Counted from the first letter of the stretch, positions 6,661 to 14,737 are shown. The stretch is DNA of 14,932 nucleotides from Bacteroidota bacterium (GCA_023433205.1 JAEZDS010000070.1:1-14932); one strand, 5' to 3'. Numbers and translations are program-made. Notes: generated by a model from the sequence alone, not told the origin.

Positions 6661-7929
6661 ATGAATGCTTTCTTCGATAACATTATAGACCGTTTAGGCA
6701 CTAAATGCGGAAAACAATTTGACCTTTTTATTCCAAAACTTCGATTGTCTTTATTCGGGGGATTGTTTTTTTTAACGGGTCAAACAGTTGCCGGTTTCGA
6801 TACAACAACCTATGCCTCCACTGTGAGATCCTGGTGCAACGCCATTAATAGTTGGGATCTGGACCAACTGAGAAATTTATATGGCGATACGGTCTTGTAC
6901 TATGGAACAGAATTGCCGGCGGAACGGTGCGTAAAAGATAAGTTAACCTACATGTCGCCGTTCGATGCCTTTCGTCTGGAAATAACAGGCCCGCTATCGG
7001 TTGCACAACAGAGTGAGCACATCTTTCGCTGTGATTTTCAGAAAACGTTTACCTATAAAGGAAAAACCCGCTCCTACCCTTCCTATCTGTTTTTATTCGA
7101 TGATGGCTATAATATTGAAATTATAGGAGAGAGTGATCTGATCACTGACAAGAATCTCGCATTTCAACTGGAAAAAAGTTCATTTCTGGAAAGAACGGAA
7201 ATCCTAAAGGCGAGTGTCTGGCCCAAACCAAAAGTTTTGTTCTTAATTGTTTTAGTGTTGGTACTGCTTACCTTTTTTTACCTGCTCCGAAAAAGGAAAA
7301 GTCTGAACCATCTTCCGCCTGTAACTCCTGGCGGCACTTCCATTCAGCCGATGACAGAAGATGTTGCCCCATCTGTGCAGATGCAGTATTCAGCAGCGAA
7401 AGTGACAGAAGGGGTTTCTGTTCCTCCACCAGAAGCAGTTGACTTAAAAACCCAAAACAGTACAAGAGAAGGAAATCTTGAAAATGTTTTTAAAGGCAGG
7501 GACTTCGAGAATTTTGTGGTAAAGAAATTCTTGCCTAAATACTTCACACAACTTGAACGAACAAGTGACAAAGGAACCGATGGTATATACCCGCTGTCAA
7601 ACTCAAATCCAGACCTGGTATATGAATTTCAACTGAGAGAATTTAAAAAACAATTTGCAGTAGAATGTAAATATCGGCAGAATCCCAAAGATCCGGTTCC
7701 CCTGGCCAAACCTGAACAAATTACCCGATACAAAGCCTTCGCCTTTGATCGGAACATGCCCGTTTACATTGCATTGGGCCTTGGAGGAGATCCATTGCAC
7801 CCAAAAGAACTTTTTTTGATCCCCCTTGACGACTGTAAATCGGCAATGACCTACGAAGAACTAGCGAATTACAGACGATCAACCAAAGAAATATGGTACT
7901 ATAAAATCGAGCAGGATCGACTTACCTAA
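6661..7929 (+). CDS. Membrane-anchored protein: NTF2-like domain, TM helix, restriction-endonuclease-like domain
   Basis: The 422 residues show a hydrophobic stretch at about 28-42 (LRLSLFGGLFFLTG), possibly a signal peptide or first membrane helix, then a region at about 46-160 that looks like an NTF2/SnoaL-type fold (YASTVRSWCNAINSWDLDQL opening). A strong membrane helix at 191-209 is followed by RKRK, which predicts that everything after it is cytoplasmic. After a Pro/Ser-rich linker, residues 277-422 resemble an Mrr-like PD-(D/E)xK nuclease: FKGRDFENFV with E283, NPDLV with D318, and VECKY with E335 and K337. The gene ends 5 bases before hsdM, so it is almost certainly cotranscribed as the first gene of the restriction operon. 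Whether the domain cuts nucleic acid is inference; the NTF2-like call is the weaker part. I know no gene name for this architecture. Confidence 0.7.
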   Translation: MNAFFDNIIDRLGTKCGKQFDLFIPKLRLSLFGGLFFLTGQTVAGFDTTTYASTVRSWCNAINSWDLDQLRNLYGDTVLYYGTELPAERCVKDKLTYMSPFDAFRLEITGPLSVAQQSEHIFRCDFQKTFTYKGKTRSYPSYLFLFDDGYNIEIIGESDLITDKNLAFQLEKSSFLERTEILKASVWPKPKVLFLIVLVLVLLTFFYLLRKRKSLNHLPPVTPGGTSIQPMTEDVAPSVQMQYSAAKVTEGVSVPPPEAVDLKTQNSTREGNLENVFKGRDFENFVVKKFLPKYFTQLERTSDKGTDGIYPLSNSNPDLVYEFQLREFKKQFAVECKYRQNPKDPVPLAKPEQITRYKAFAFDRNMPVYIALGLGGDPLHPKELFLIPLDDCKSAMTYEELANYRRSTKEIWYYKIEQDRLT

Positions 7930-7934
7930 AAATT

Positions 7935-10361
7935 ATGAACCACTCCTCCCACTCCAAACTCATCTCCTTTATCTGGTCCATCGCCGACGACTGCCTGCGC
8001 GACGTATATGTACGAGGCAAGTACCGCGATGTGATCCTGCCCATGGTAGTGCTGCGCCGCCTGGATGCGCTGCTCGAACCTACCAAGGACGCTGTTCTTG
8101 AAGAAGTCAAATTTCAGGTGAATGAGGCTGGTCTGACAGACTACGACGAAAGCGGCCTGCGTAAGGAAAGCGGCTATGTTTTTTACAATACCAGTAAGTG
8201 GACACTTCAGACCCTGCACAACACGGCTACCAACAGCCAGCAGATCCTGCTCGGCAATTTTGAGGATTACCTCAATGGTTTTAGCCCGAACGTAAAAGAG
8301 ATCATTGAGAAGTTTCACCTGCGCGCGCAGATCAGGCACATGGCCGGTAAGGATGTGCTGCTGGATGTGCTCGAAAAATTTACCTCGCCTTATATCAACC
8401 TGACGCCTTTTGAGAAGAACGATCCTGACGGTCGTAAGCTGCCTGCACTCTCTAACCTGGGCATGGGTTATGTGTTCGAGGAGCTGATCCGCAAGTTCAA
8501 TGAAGAAAACAACGAGGAGGCGGGTGAACACTTTACGCCGCGCGAGGTAATTGATCTGATGACGCACCTGGTGTTTCTGCCGGTGAAAGAGAAACTGCCG
8601 CCGGTGATGACCATTTACGATCCGGCCTGTGGCTCTGGTGGTATGCTTACTGAATCTCAGAACTTCATTAAGGACGAGGAAGGCGAGATCCGCGCGAAGG
8701 GCGATGTGTACCTGTACGGCAAGGAGATCAACGACGAGACCTACGCCATCTGCAAATCAGACATGATGATCAAGGGCAACAATCCTGAGAACATCCGCGT
8801 GGGCTCTACGCTCAGCACTGATGAATTTGCCGGAACTACCTTTGATTTTATGCTCTCCAATCCGCCCTACGGTAAATCATGGGCCAGCGAGCAGAAATAC
8901 ATCAAAGACGGCAAAGAAGTAATTGACCCGCGTTTTAAGGTGAAGCTAAAAGACTACTGGGGCAATGAAGATGATGCGGACGCCACCCCCCGCTCTTCTG
9001 ACGGGCAGCTGCTCTTTTTGATGGAGATGGTGAGCAAGATGAAGCCATTGAACAAAAACACCCGCGGCTCGCGCATCGCTTCTGTACATAACGGTTCCAG
9101 TCTTTTTACCGGCGATGCCGGCGGGGGCGAATCCAATATCAGGCGTTATATTATTGAGAACGACTGGCTGGAGGCCATCATACAGATGCCCAACAACCTT
9201 TTCTACAATACCGGCATCACCACCTACATCTGGCTGCTCAGCAATAATAAAGCAACCGCGCGCAAGGGCAAGGTGCAGCTCATTGATGCCTCTAACCTGT
9301 ACCGCAAGCTGCGCAAGAACCTGGGCAATAAAAACTGCGAATTTGCGCCGGAACACATACAGGAGATCCTGGATGTGTACAACGGCATGAAGGCTGTGGA
9401 AAAATCTGACGGGCCCCTTCGACACCTCGACAAGCTCGGTGCGACGCAGGCTCAGGGTCCCACTACCGGAAATGAGGGCATCGGCGCAAAATTATTTGAC
9501 AACAGCGATTTTGGTTATTACAAGGTAACCATTGAAAGACCCAAACGGCTGAAGGCGCAGCTCACGGAAGAACGTATTGCCGAACTGCGTTTTGACAAGA
9601 GCCTGCGCGAACCCATGGAATGGGCCTGGAAGGAATATGGCGACAAGGTTTACACAGATCTGAAAAAGCTGGAAAAAGAGATCAGCCACTGGTGCGAAAA
9701 ACAGGAGCTGAACCTGAATGCCAAACAAATGAAGAGCCTGCTCAGTCCCGAATTATGGAACCGGCAGCATAACCTTATGAAAGTAGGCCTTCAGCTCATG
9801 GACGCCATGGGCAGTGAAACATTCAACGACTTTAACCTGTTCTCCGCTGAAGTGGAAAGCACTTTAAAGCAGTATGCCATTAAATTGTCAGCCTCAGAAC
9901 GCAATGGACTGCTTAACGCAATGAGCTGGTACGATACAAGCGCAGAGAAAGTGGTTCGCGGCAAAACCAAACTAAAGGGCGAAGCGTTGAATGAGCTGCT
10001 TGAGCACCTCGGCTGCAAAGAAAACGAGTTGCCGGACTTCGGTTACTTCCGCACGGAAACAACCCTTCGACAGGCTCAGGGTTCAGGCGAGTACATCCAA
10101 TACGAAACCGAAAGCGACTTGCGTGACTTTGAAAATGTGCCCCTGAAAGAGAACATTCACCAGTACTTCCTGCGCGAGGTGAAACCCCATGTGGAAGAAG
10201 CCTGGATCAACCTCGACGCGACGAAGATCGGTTATGAGATCAGTTTTAATAAGTACTTCTACAAACACAAGCCGCTGAGGAGTATTGAGGAGGTGGGTGC
10301 TGAGATTCTACAATTGGAGCAGGAGAGCGAAGGTTTAATCAAGGATTTATTGACAACCTAA
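7935..10361 (+). CDS. hsdM: Type I restriction-modification system, DNA N6-adenine methyltransferase subunit HsdM
   Basis: HsdM transfers a methyl group from S-adenosylmethionine to adenine within the target chosen by HsdS, and is also part of the restriction complex. The N-terminus (about 8-160) fits the HsdM helical domain. GEHFTPREVIDLM at 197-209 leads into motif I DPACGSGG (229-236), and motif IV NPPYG is at 309-313. At 808 residues it is far longer than the roughly 500 of classical HsdM; a long C-terminal region (about 520-808) ends in IEEVGAEILQLEQESEGLIK, a usual HsdM tail. Two palindromic repeats are inserted in frame (residues 493-510 and 710-717). The stop and the hsdS start share one base (TAATG), indicating translational coupling. 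By eye the gene is richer in G and C than the downstream genes. Confidence 0.96.
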   Translation: MNHSSHSKLISFIWSIADDCLRDVYVRGKYRDVILPMVVLRRLDALLEPTKDAVLEEVKFQVNEAGLTDYDESGLRKESGYVFYNTSKWTLQTLHNTATNSQQILLGNFEDYLNGFSPNVKEIIEKFHLRAQIRHMAGKDVLLDVLEKFTSPYINLTPFEKNDPDGRKLPALSNLGMGYVFEELIRKFNEENNEEAGEHFTPREVIDLMTHLVFLPVKEKLPPVMTIYDPACGSGGMLTESQNFIKDEEGEIRAKGDVYLYGKEINDETYAICKSDMMIKGNNPENIRVGSTLSTDEFAGTTFDFMLSNPPYGKSWASEQKYIKDGKEVIDPRFKVKLKDYWGNEDDADATPRSSDGQLLFLMEMVSKMKPLNKNTRGSRIASVHNGSSLFTGDAGGGESNIRRYIIENDWLEAIIQMPNNLFYNTGITTYIWLLSNNKATARKGKVQLIDASNLYRKLRKNLGNKNCEFAPEHIQEILDVYNGMKAVEKSDGPLRHLDKLGATQAQGPTTGNEGIGAKLFDNSDFGYYKVTIERPKRLKAQLTEERIAELRFDKSLREPMEWAWKEYGDKVYTDLKKLEKEISHWCEKQELNLNAKQMKSLLSPELWNRQHNLMKVGLQLMDAMGSETFNDFNLFSAEVESTLKQYAIKLSASERNGLLNAMSWYDTSAEKVVRGKTKLKGEALNELLEHLGCKENELPDFGYFRTETTLRQAQGSGEYIQYETESDLRDFENVPLKENIHQYFLREVKPHVEEAWINLDATKIGYEISFNKYFYKHKPLRSIEEVGAEILQLEQESEGLIKDLLTT
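9411..9461. repeat. REP-like palindromic element inserted in hsdM (long form)
   Basis: The ends GGGCCCCTTCG and CTCAGGGTCCC form an imperfect inverted repeat, with CTCGACAAGCTCGGTGCGAC between. It uses the same CCCTTCGACA...GGCTCAGGG ends as the second element in this gene. Sequences with these ends recur in many bacterial genomes as dispersed palindromes (from memory). It is read through in frame as GPLRHLDKLGATQAQGPT, residues 493-510. Confidence 0.75.
10061..10083. repeat. REP-like palindromic element inserted in hsdM (short form)
   Basis: The element starts AACCCTTCGACAGG and ends CTCAGGGTT, with a perfect AACCCT/AGGGTT 6-bp stem. It shares its ends with the element at 9411-9461 but lacks that copy's middle. 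It is translated in the same phase, giving TLRQAQGS (residues 710-717). Confidence 0.8.
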
Positions 10362-11662
10362 TGGAAGAGTTGATGGACCATATAATAACTCAGAAAAGCA
10401 GTCCGGGATTGAAATCAGAAACTGTGGTTTATGTGCAAATGAAACTCAAATACGTTTGCCTGATAAACTCTGATAAATTACCGGAAGACAAAGACAAAGC
10501 ATTCGAGTTTGAATATGTTGATATTGGAAACGTCACTTATGAAGGTGGAATAATTGCAACAGAAACTTTCAAATTCAAGGATGCACCATCGCGTGCACGC
10601 AGGTTAGTACGTGAAAACGACATCATTGTTTCGACGGTGCGTACTTATTTGAGAGCAATTGATTTCATTGAAGGAAGGAAAGTAAATTACGTTTACTCAA
10701 CAGGTTTTGCTGTACTGCGCCCCCTGGATTTCATAAATCCAAAATTTCTTTCGTACTACATCAAAAGCGCCACTTTTACAAACCAAGTGGATGTCTGTGC
10801 GAAAGGAATGAGTTATCCCGCAATTAATAGTAGTGAATTAGGGGATCTCTTTGTTTTCGTTCCACCGCTGGAAGTACAAACCCGCATCGCCAACTTCCTC
10901 GACGACAAATGCGCGAAGATAGACAAGGCCATTGCGCAAAAAGAGCGACTCATTGAATTGCTGAAAGAAAGGAAACAGATCCTTATCCACAAGGCCGTTA
11001 CCCGCGGTTTAAACCCCAACGTAAAGCTGAAAGACAGCGGGGTGGAGTGGATTGGGATGGTGCCGGAGGGGTGGGAGGTGAAGAAAGTGAAGCATCTACT
11101 GCTAGAACGCACCGAACGCTCTAAAGATGGTTCTGAACCATTATTAATGATGAGTCAAAGCCATGGTCTTGTTGTGAGATCAGAATATCATGAAAAATCT
11201 GAAGTCGCAAAAACTAGTGAAGGGGCGAAGGTTGTATATCCTGATGATTTAGTTTTTAATAAGCTCAAAGCACACCTTGGGGTTTTTTTTAAGAGTGAGT
11301 TGAATATAAGAGGTATTGTAAGTCCTGATTACGCGGTGTATTATTCCACCGGACTTTTAGCCGACTTAAAGTTTCTGGAATTATTGTTTCGTGGACCGGA
11401 GTATATTAGGGAATTTATTTGTAGGGCTACTGGAATTGTCGAGGGCCTAATACGATTGTACACCTCAGATTTGTTCGCCATCCAAGTGTCATTTCCTCCG
11501 CCGGCAGAGCAACTTGAGATTATTGCCTTTGCCAATTCAGTCTCAGCGAAAGTTAATCGTAGTATCAACTTACTGCATCATGAGATAGGGAAGGTAAAAG
11601 AATACAAATCGAGTTTGATTGTTGGGGCGGTGAGAGGTGAGTTGCAATTAGGTACAAGTTAG
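10361..11662 (+). CDS. hsdS: Type I restriction-modification system, specificity subunit HsdS
   Basis: HsdS recognises the bipartite DNA target through two target-recognition domains (TRDs) spaced by conserved helices. In this 433-residue protein TRD1 spans about 27-170. The central conserved helix and linker cover about 172-245 (RIANFLDDKCAKIDKAIAQK, then LIELLKERKQILIHKAVTRG and VEWIGMVPEGWEV). TRD2 runs about 245-382, and the distal helix ends EYKSSLIVGAVRGELQL. The usual WIGxxPxxWxxxxLK lead-in is present before TRD2 but absent before TRD1, which begins abruptly at MKLKYVCLINSDKLPED. The first 26 residues look unlike the family, so the N-terminus may have been exchanged. The target sequence cannot be read from the protein. 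It is coupled to hsdM by a TAATG overlap, and the next gene starts 10 bases downstream. Confidence 0.94.
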   Translation: MEELMDHIITQKSSPGLKSETVVYVQMKLKYVCLINSDKLPEDKDKAFEFEYVDIGNVTYEGGIIATETFKFKDAPSRARRLVRENDIIVSTVRTYLRAIDFIEGRKVNYVYSTGFAVLRPLDFINPKFLSYYIKSATFTNQVDVCAKGMSYPAINSSELGDLFVFVPPLEVQTRIANFLDDKCAKIDKAIAQKERLIELLKERKQILIHKAVTRGLNPNVKLKDSGVEWIGMVPEGWEVKKVKHLLLERTERSKDGSEPLLMMSQSHGLVVRSEYHEKSEVAKTSEGAKVVYPDDLVFNKLKAHLGVFFKSELNIRGIVSPDYAVYYSTGLLADLKFLELLFRGPEYIREFICRATGIVEGLIRLYTSDLFAIQVSFPPPAEQLEIIAFANSVSAKVNRSINLLHHEIGKVKEYKSSLIVGAVRGELQLGTS

Positions 11663-11672
11663 ATGGTGGATA

Positions 11673-12782
11673 ATGGCTAGAAAAAAAACGCCGTCAAAAA
11701 AGTTTGTTGAAGTCACTAGCAAGAGTTACGGAAATAAGCTCAAAGGTATAAAGGTTTACTTTGAAGGTAGACGGCCGTCAAAATTAAGGGATGATGGCAG
11801 CATAAAATTCGGTAAAAATATTCTTGAATTGTTACAAAAGCAATTCGAAAGGTTTAGGTGGATAATTACTGAGGATACCGATGTAATTGAACTTTCCTAT
11901 GGCATAAACAGAGTTCGCACATCTCAAAAGACTCTTCAAAAAATGGATAGTTTGCTGATTGAACGGCAACGTGATATTAAACAAGATATAATTAAGTCGA
12001 CCTTCACTAAAGTATATCCGAAGGCTTTTAAGTATGATAGACCAATTAAATACAAGCCGGGCATGCTTGCAAATATTTTTACAGAAAATATTTTAAAGAG
12101 TCTTTCATCTGACGATAAAGATGCGTTAAACAAATTCATTCCGGAGTACCTTTCAAAAGAAGCGATCGCATCAGTAAGCGCAGTTAAGGCGTCGGTTCAG
12201 ATAAAAACTCTAAAAGAGCTCGCCGCAGAAATAAAACAGGAAATTAACAACGAAAGATCGGAAAATTGGTGGCAGAAGTATATTCATCGCAATATTCTAA
12301 TTATCCAACAAGGATATATTCACGCATTGGATAAGTTAAACGTCACAGTGGGCAACACAAAGTTTCCCGACTTCACACTCATTACTCATGATGGTTTTTT
12401 AGATATTCTGGAAATCAAGAAACCTTCCACTTTACTCCTAAAGCAGGATACTAGCAGGGATAACTGGTATTGGGAGACGGAGTTATCTAAAGCCATAATA
12501 CAAGTTGAAAACTATCTTGAAAACATTTCTCGACACAGCGATGCTGTAAGGAGTTACATAAAGGACACGCATAAGATAGATTTGAAAGTGCTTCGACCAA
12601 GAGGTATTGTGTTGGCTGGTGACGGTCGCAAATTCAAGACTCAGAAAGAAAAGGATGATTTTAGATTGTTGTCGTACTCAACCAAGAACATTCTTTTTTT
12701 GACCTATGATGAACTTGTTACGAGATTGGAAAACTATATTGAAGTATTAGAAAAACACGCTCAAAATGGAAAATCCGAATGA
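11673..12782 (+). CDS. sduA: Shedu anti-phage defence nuclease SduA (DUF4263)
   Basis: This 369-residue protein carries the Shedu/DUF4263 nuclease region in its C-terminal half. NWWQKYIHRNILIIQQGYIH (198-217) leads to FPDF with D233, then LDILEIKKP with E247 and K249, then AIIQVENY with Q277. The D...ExK...Q pattern is the PD-(D/E)xK core expected of SduA. The N-terminal 190 residues form a separate domain of unknown role with a basic start (MARKKTPSKK); variable N-terminal domains are usual in Shedu proteins and are thought to sense the invader. Shedu is known as a single-gene anti-phage system. Here it lies inside a type I restriction operon, 10 bases after hsdS, and it overlaps the next gene by 17 bases. 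It is AT-richer by eye than hsdM, which suggests separate acquisition. Confidence 0.85.
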   Translation: MARKKTPSKKFVEVTSKSYGNKLKGIKVYFEGRRPSKLRDDGSIKFGKNILELLQKQFERFRWIITEDTDVIELSYGINRVRTSQKTLQKMDSLLIERQRDIKQDIIKSTFTKVYPKAFKYDRPIKYKPGMLANIFTENILKSLSSDDKDALNKFIPEYLSKEAIASVSAVKASVQIKTLKELAAEIKQEINNERSENWWQKYIHRNILIIQQGYIHALDKLNVTVGNTKFPDFTLITHDGFLDILEIKKPSTLLLKQDTSRDNWYWETELSKAIIQVENYLENISRHSDAVRSYIKDTHKIDLKVLRPRGIVLAGDGRKFKTQKEKDDFRLLSYSTKNILFLTYDELVTRLENYIEVLEKHAQNGKSE

Positions 12783-13764
12783 TCAAATAAGTCAGATTGA
12801 GGAAAGAATAAATAGGGCCTGGCAAGAAATTGTTACGATGGAAGAACGTCTTAAGGCACTTCCTGGACAGGCCGAGACATTCACAAATAGTGTTGATGCG
12901 CTCAAGGCCCAACTTGATCTTAATAAGGAGCAAATTACTTCCATTAACGCTCATTACTCCGACTATTTTGCGAAGGCAGATCCGGCTACTAAGACTAAGC
13001 TTGAGACGGTTGTTGAACATCATGCAAAAATTGAACAATTCTTAAAGGCTTCAACTGAAGTAAAGAACGAATTGACTGATTTCCGAGAATTAGTTTTCGG
13101 TAGTGAAACAACAGGAAAATTCGGGTTCAAAAAAGAACTAGAAAATTTACTTGAACAAACAAAAACCTCGGGATCAAATTTGCACACGGAATGGTCTTCG
13201 ACCTATAAAACCCTCTATGATAAAATTGAAGGTTTGCTGCCTGGTGCAACAGCAACAGGTTTATCAAAGGCATATCAGGATCAAAAGAAAAGCTATTCGA
13301 CACCAGTTCTGATTTGGTCTATTGTGTTTGGAGTTACTGTAGGCGGGATGATGGCATTCGGTCTTTATGTATATGCAGAAGTTAAATCGATTTCAGAGTC
13401 GCTTACACATATATTGGCTCGGCTTCCGTTTTTTATTCCCGCGGTCTGGCTTGCCGTCTTTTCCTCTAAACAACAAAGTCAGTTTAAAAGACTGCAACAA
13501 GAATATGCCTACAAAGAATCTTTGGCTAAATCCTTTGAGGCCTACAAGCGTGAAATTGACCAGTTACCGGATAGCGATCGAAAGACTGAATTGATTGAGA
13601 AGTTAATTGATTCTATGGTTACGATGTGTGGATATAATCCCAGTGTTACACTCGAAAATAGATCCCATGAAGAAAAGCCGCCGCTGCCAGGCAGTGATAT
13701 CGTGAAAAAAGTGCTTGGGAAAGGAAATGGAACTACTAAAGCCGCCGACGTTACGGGGAAATAA
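12766..13764 (+). CDS. Coiled-coil protein with two transmembrane helices, unknown function
   Basis: The 332 residues have a long, charged, probably coiled-coil N-terminal part (about 5-155, e.g. ISQIEERINRAWQEI). A segment IEGLLPGATATGLSKAY (154-170) follows, then two hydrophobic helices at about 180-203 and 216-232, and a second helical region at 235-285. The tail is Pro/Lys-rich. The topology would put both long ends on the same side, probably the cytoplasm. I have a recollection of similar LLPGAT-type membrane coiled-coil proteins near defence genes but cannot name the family. The start ATG overlaps the sduA 3' end by 17 bases, so the two genes are probably translated together and may act together. 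A membrane sensor or effector for Shedu is a guess from position only. Confidence 0.75.
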   Translation: MENPNDQISQIEERINRAWQEIVTMEERLKALPGQAETFTNSVDALKAQLDLNKEQITSINAHYSDYFAKADPATKTKLETVVEHHAKIEQFLKASTEVKNELTDFRELVFGSETTGKFGFKKELENLLEQTKTSGSNLHTEWSSTYKTLYDKIEGLLPGATATGLSKAYQDQKKSYSTPVLIWSIVFGVTVGGMMAFGLYVYAEVKSISESLTHILARLPFFIPAVWLAVFSSKQQSQFKRLQQEYAYKESLAKSFEAYKREIDQLPDSDRKTELIEKLIDSMVTMCGYNPSVTLENRSHEEKPPLPGSDIVKKVLGKGNGTTKAADVTGK

Positions 13765-13769
13765 TTGTA

Positions 13770-13883
13770 ATGGCCGAAGACGTCAACCCTGCCCAAGCCA
13801 TGAATTACTGTGAAGCCTACGGCATGGAAATCAGGTTGCTGATTAAGTTCGGTGCCAAAAATTGTCTGCACCATGATTTTTAG
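13770..13883 (+). pseudogene. 3' remnant of a GxxExxY-family gene
   Basis: A 37-codon frame (ATG 13770, TAG 13881-13883) reads EDVNPAQAMNYCEAYGMEI, then LLIKFGAKN and CLHHDF. It aligns with the last third of the two intact GxxExxY proteins downstream (EDVHLAQAMNYCEAYNMEI, LLINFGAKS, NCLDHDL). The N-terminal two-thirds, including the GxxExxY motif and the Asp and Glu-x-Lys residues, are gone, so it cannot be functional. The remnant begins 5 bases after the stop of the coiled-coil gene. Its codons differ from both intact copies, so it is an older paralogue and not a fresh duplicate. It may mark the right-hand scar of the insertion that brought in the Shedu pair. Confidence 0.85.
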
Positions 13884-13922
13884 GATTAAAGGATTACATG
13901 ATTTGAAATTGGAATAAAATAG

Positions 13923-14342
13923 ATGCTTCACGAAGAATTGACCAGGAAAATAATAGGGTGTGCAATGACCGTTCATTCTTCTCTGGGAAATGGCTTTCAG
14001 GAGGTGATTTACCAACGTGCGCTGGCGATTGAAATGAAGTGTCAGGGTTTGGCCTTTGAGCGAGAGAAAAGCATGAATGTGTATTACCGCGATCACAATA
14101 TTGGCACCAGGCGTGTTGACTTTTTCGTGGAAGAAAAGATAATGGTGGAATTAAAAGCGCTCATAAAACTCGAGGATGTGCATTTGGCCCAGGCAATGAA
14201 TTACTGTGAGGCATACAATATGGAAATAGGCCTGCTCATCAACTTCGGCGCCAAAAGTCTCGAATTCAAGCGCGTAAATTGTCTGGACCATGATTTACCT
14301 GATTATATGATTGAAGGATTAAGTACTTTGAAAGTCGCATGA
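13923..14342 (+). CDS. GxxExxY family protein, copy 1
   Basis: This complete 139-residue protein has the family motif GFQEVIY at 24-30 (G24, E27, Y30), followed by FEREKSMNVYYRD. RRVDFFV with D66 and VELKAL with E76 and K78 form a PD-(D/E)xK-like core, consistent with a suggested nuclease-like fold for the family. The C-terminus LINFGAKSLEFKRV continues into NCLDHDLPDYMIEGLSTLKV. Catalytic function has not been established for the family as far as I know; the protein is frequent in Bacteroidota and often lies beside unrelated genes. The stop overlaps the start of copy 2 by four bases (ATGA), so the two are coupled. Its last third is almost identical at the DNA level to copy 2. Confidence 0.88.
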   Translation: MLHEELTRKIIGCAMTVHSSLGNGFQEVIYQRALAIEMKCQGLAFEREKSMNVYYRDHNIGTRRVDFFVEEKIMVELKALIKLEDVHLAQAMNYCEAYNMEIGLLINFGAKSLEFKRVNCLDHDLPDYMIEGLSTLKVA

Positions 14343-14737
14343 AGCATGAAGAGTTAACCAGAAAGATCATTGGATGTGCGATGAAGGTACATTCAACACT
14401 GGGGAATGGCTTCCAGGAAGTCATTTACCAGAGAGCTTTGGCAATAGAGATGAAAATTGAGGGTCTGACATTTGAACGGGAGAAAAGTATGAATGTGTAC
14501 TACCGCGATTACAATATTGGTACCCGACGCGTTGATTTTTTCGTGGAGAATAATATAATGGTGGAATTAAAAGCGCTTATAAAACTCGAGGATGTGCATT
14601 TGGCCCAGGCAATGAATTATTGTGAGGCATACAATATGGAAATAGGCCTGCTCATCAACTTCGGCGCCAAAAGTCTCGAATTCAAGCGCGTCCACAACAA
14701 CAAGCTTCTCAATTCAGCCCAATCAAGTAATCTTTAA
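14339..14737 (+). CDS. GxxExxY family protein, copy 2
   Basis: A 132-residue paralogue of the gene before it, in the same frame spacing (offset 416 bases, no indels through 14691). It has the same motifs: GFQEVIY, RRVDFFV and VELKAL, with Asp, Glu and Lys conserved. After FKRV the sequence departs from copy 1: it ends HNNKLLNSAQSSNL and lacks the LDHDLPDYMIEGL tail, so its 3' end was probably replaced or truncated when the copies recombined. The stop lies 12 bases before the hsdR start, placing it in the restriction operon. A function in restriction is not shown; it may be a passenger. Confidence 0.87.
   Translation: MKHEELTRKIIGCAMKVHSTLGNGFQEVIYQRALAIEMKIEGLTFEREKSMNVYYRDYNIGTRRVDFFVENNIMVELKALIKLEDVHLAQAMNYCEAYNMEIGLLINFGAKSLEFKRVHNNKLLNSAQSSNL

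Noticed and set aside
7926..8567. 213-codon minus-strand frame opposite the start of hsdM
   Set aside because: It is antisense to an unambiguous HsdM coding region. Long antisense frames are expected in codon-biased, GC-richer genes, and the translation matches no family.
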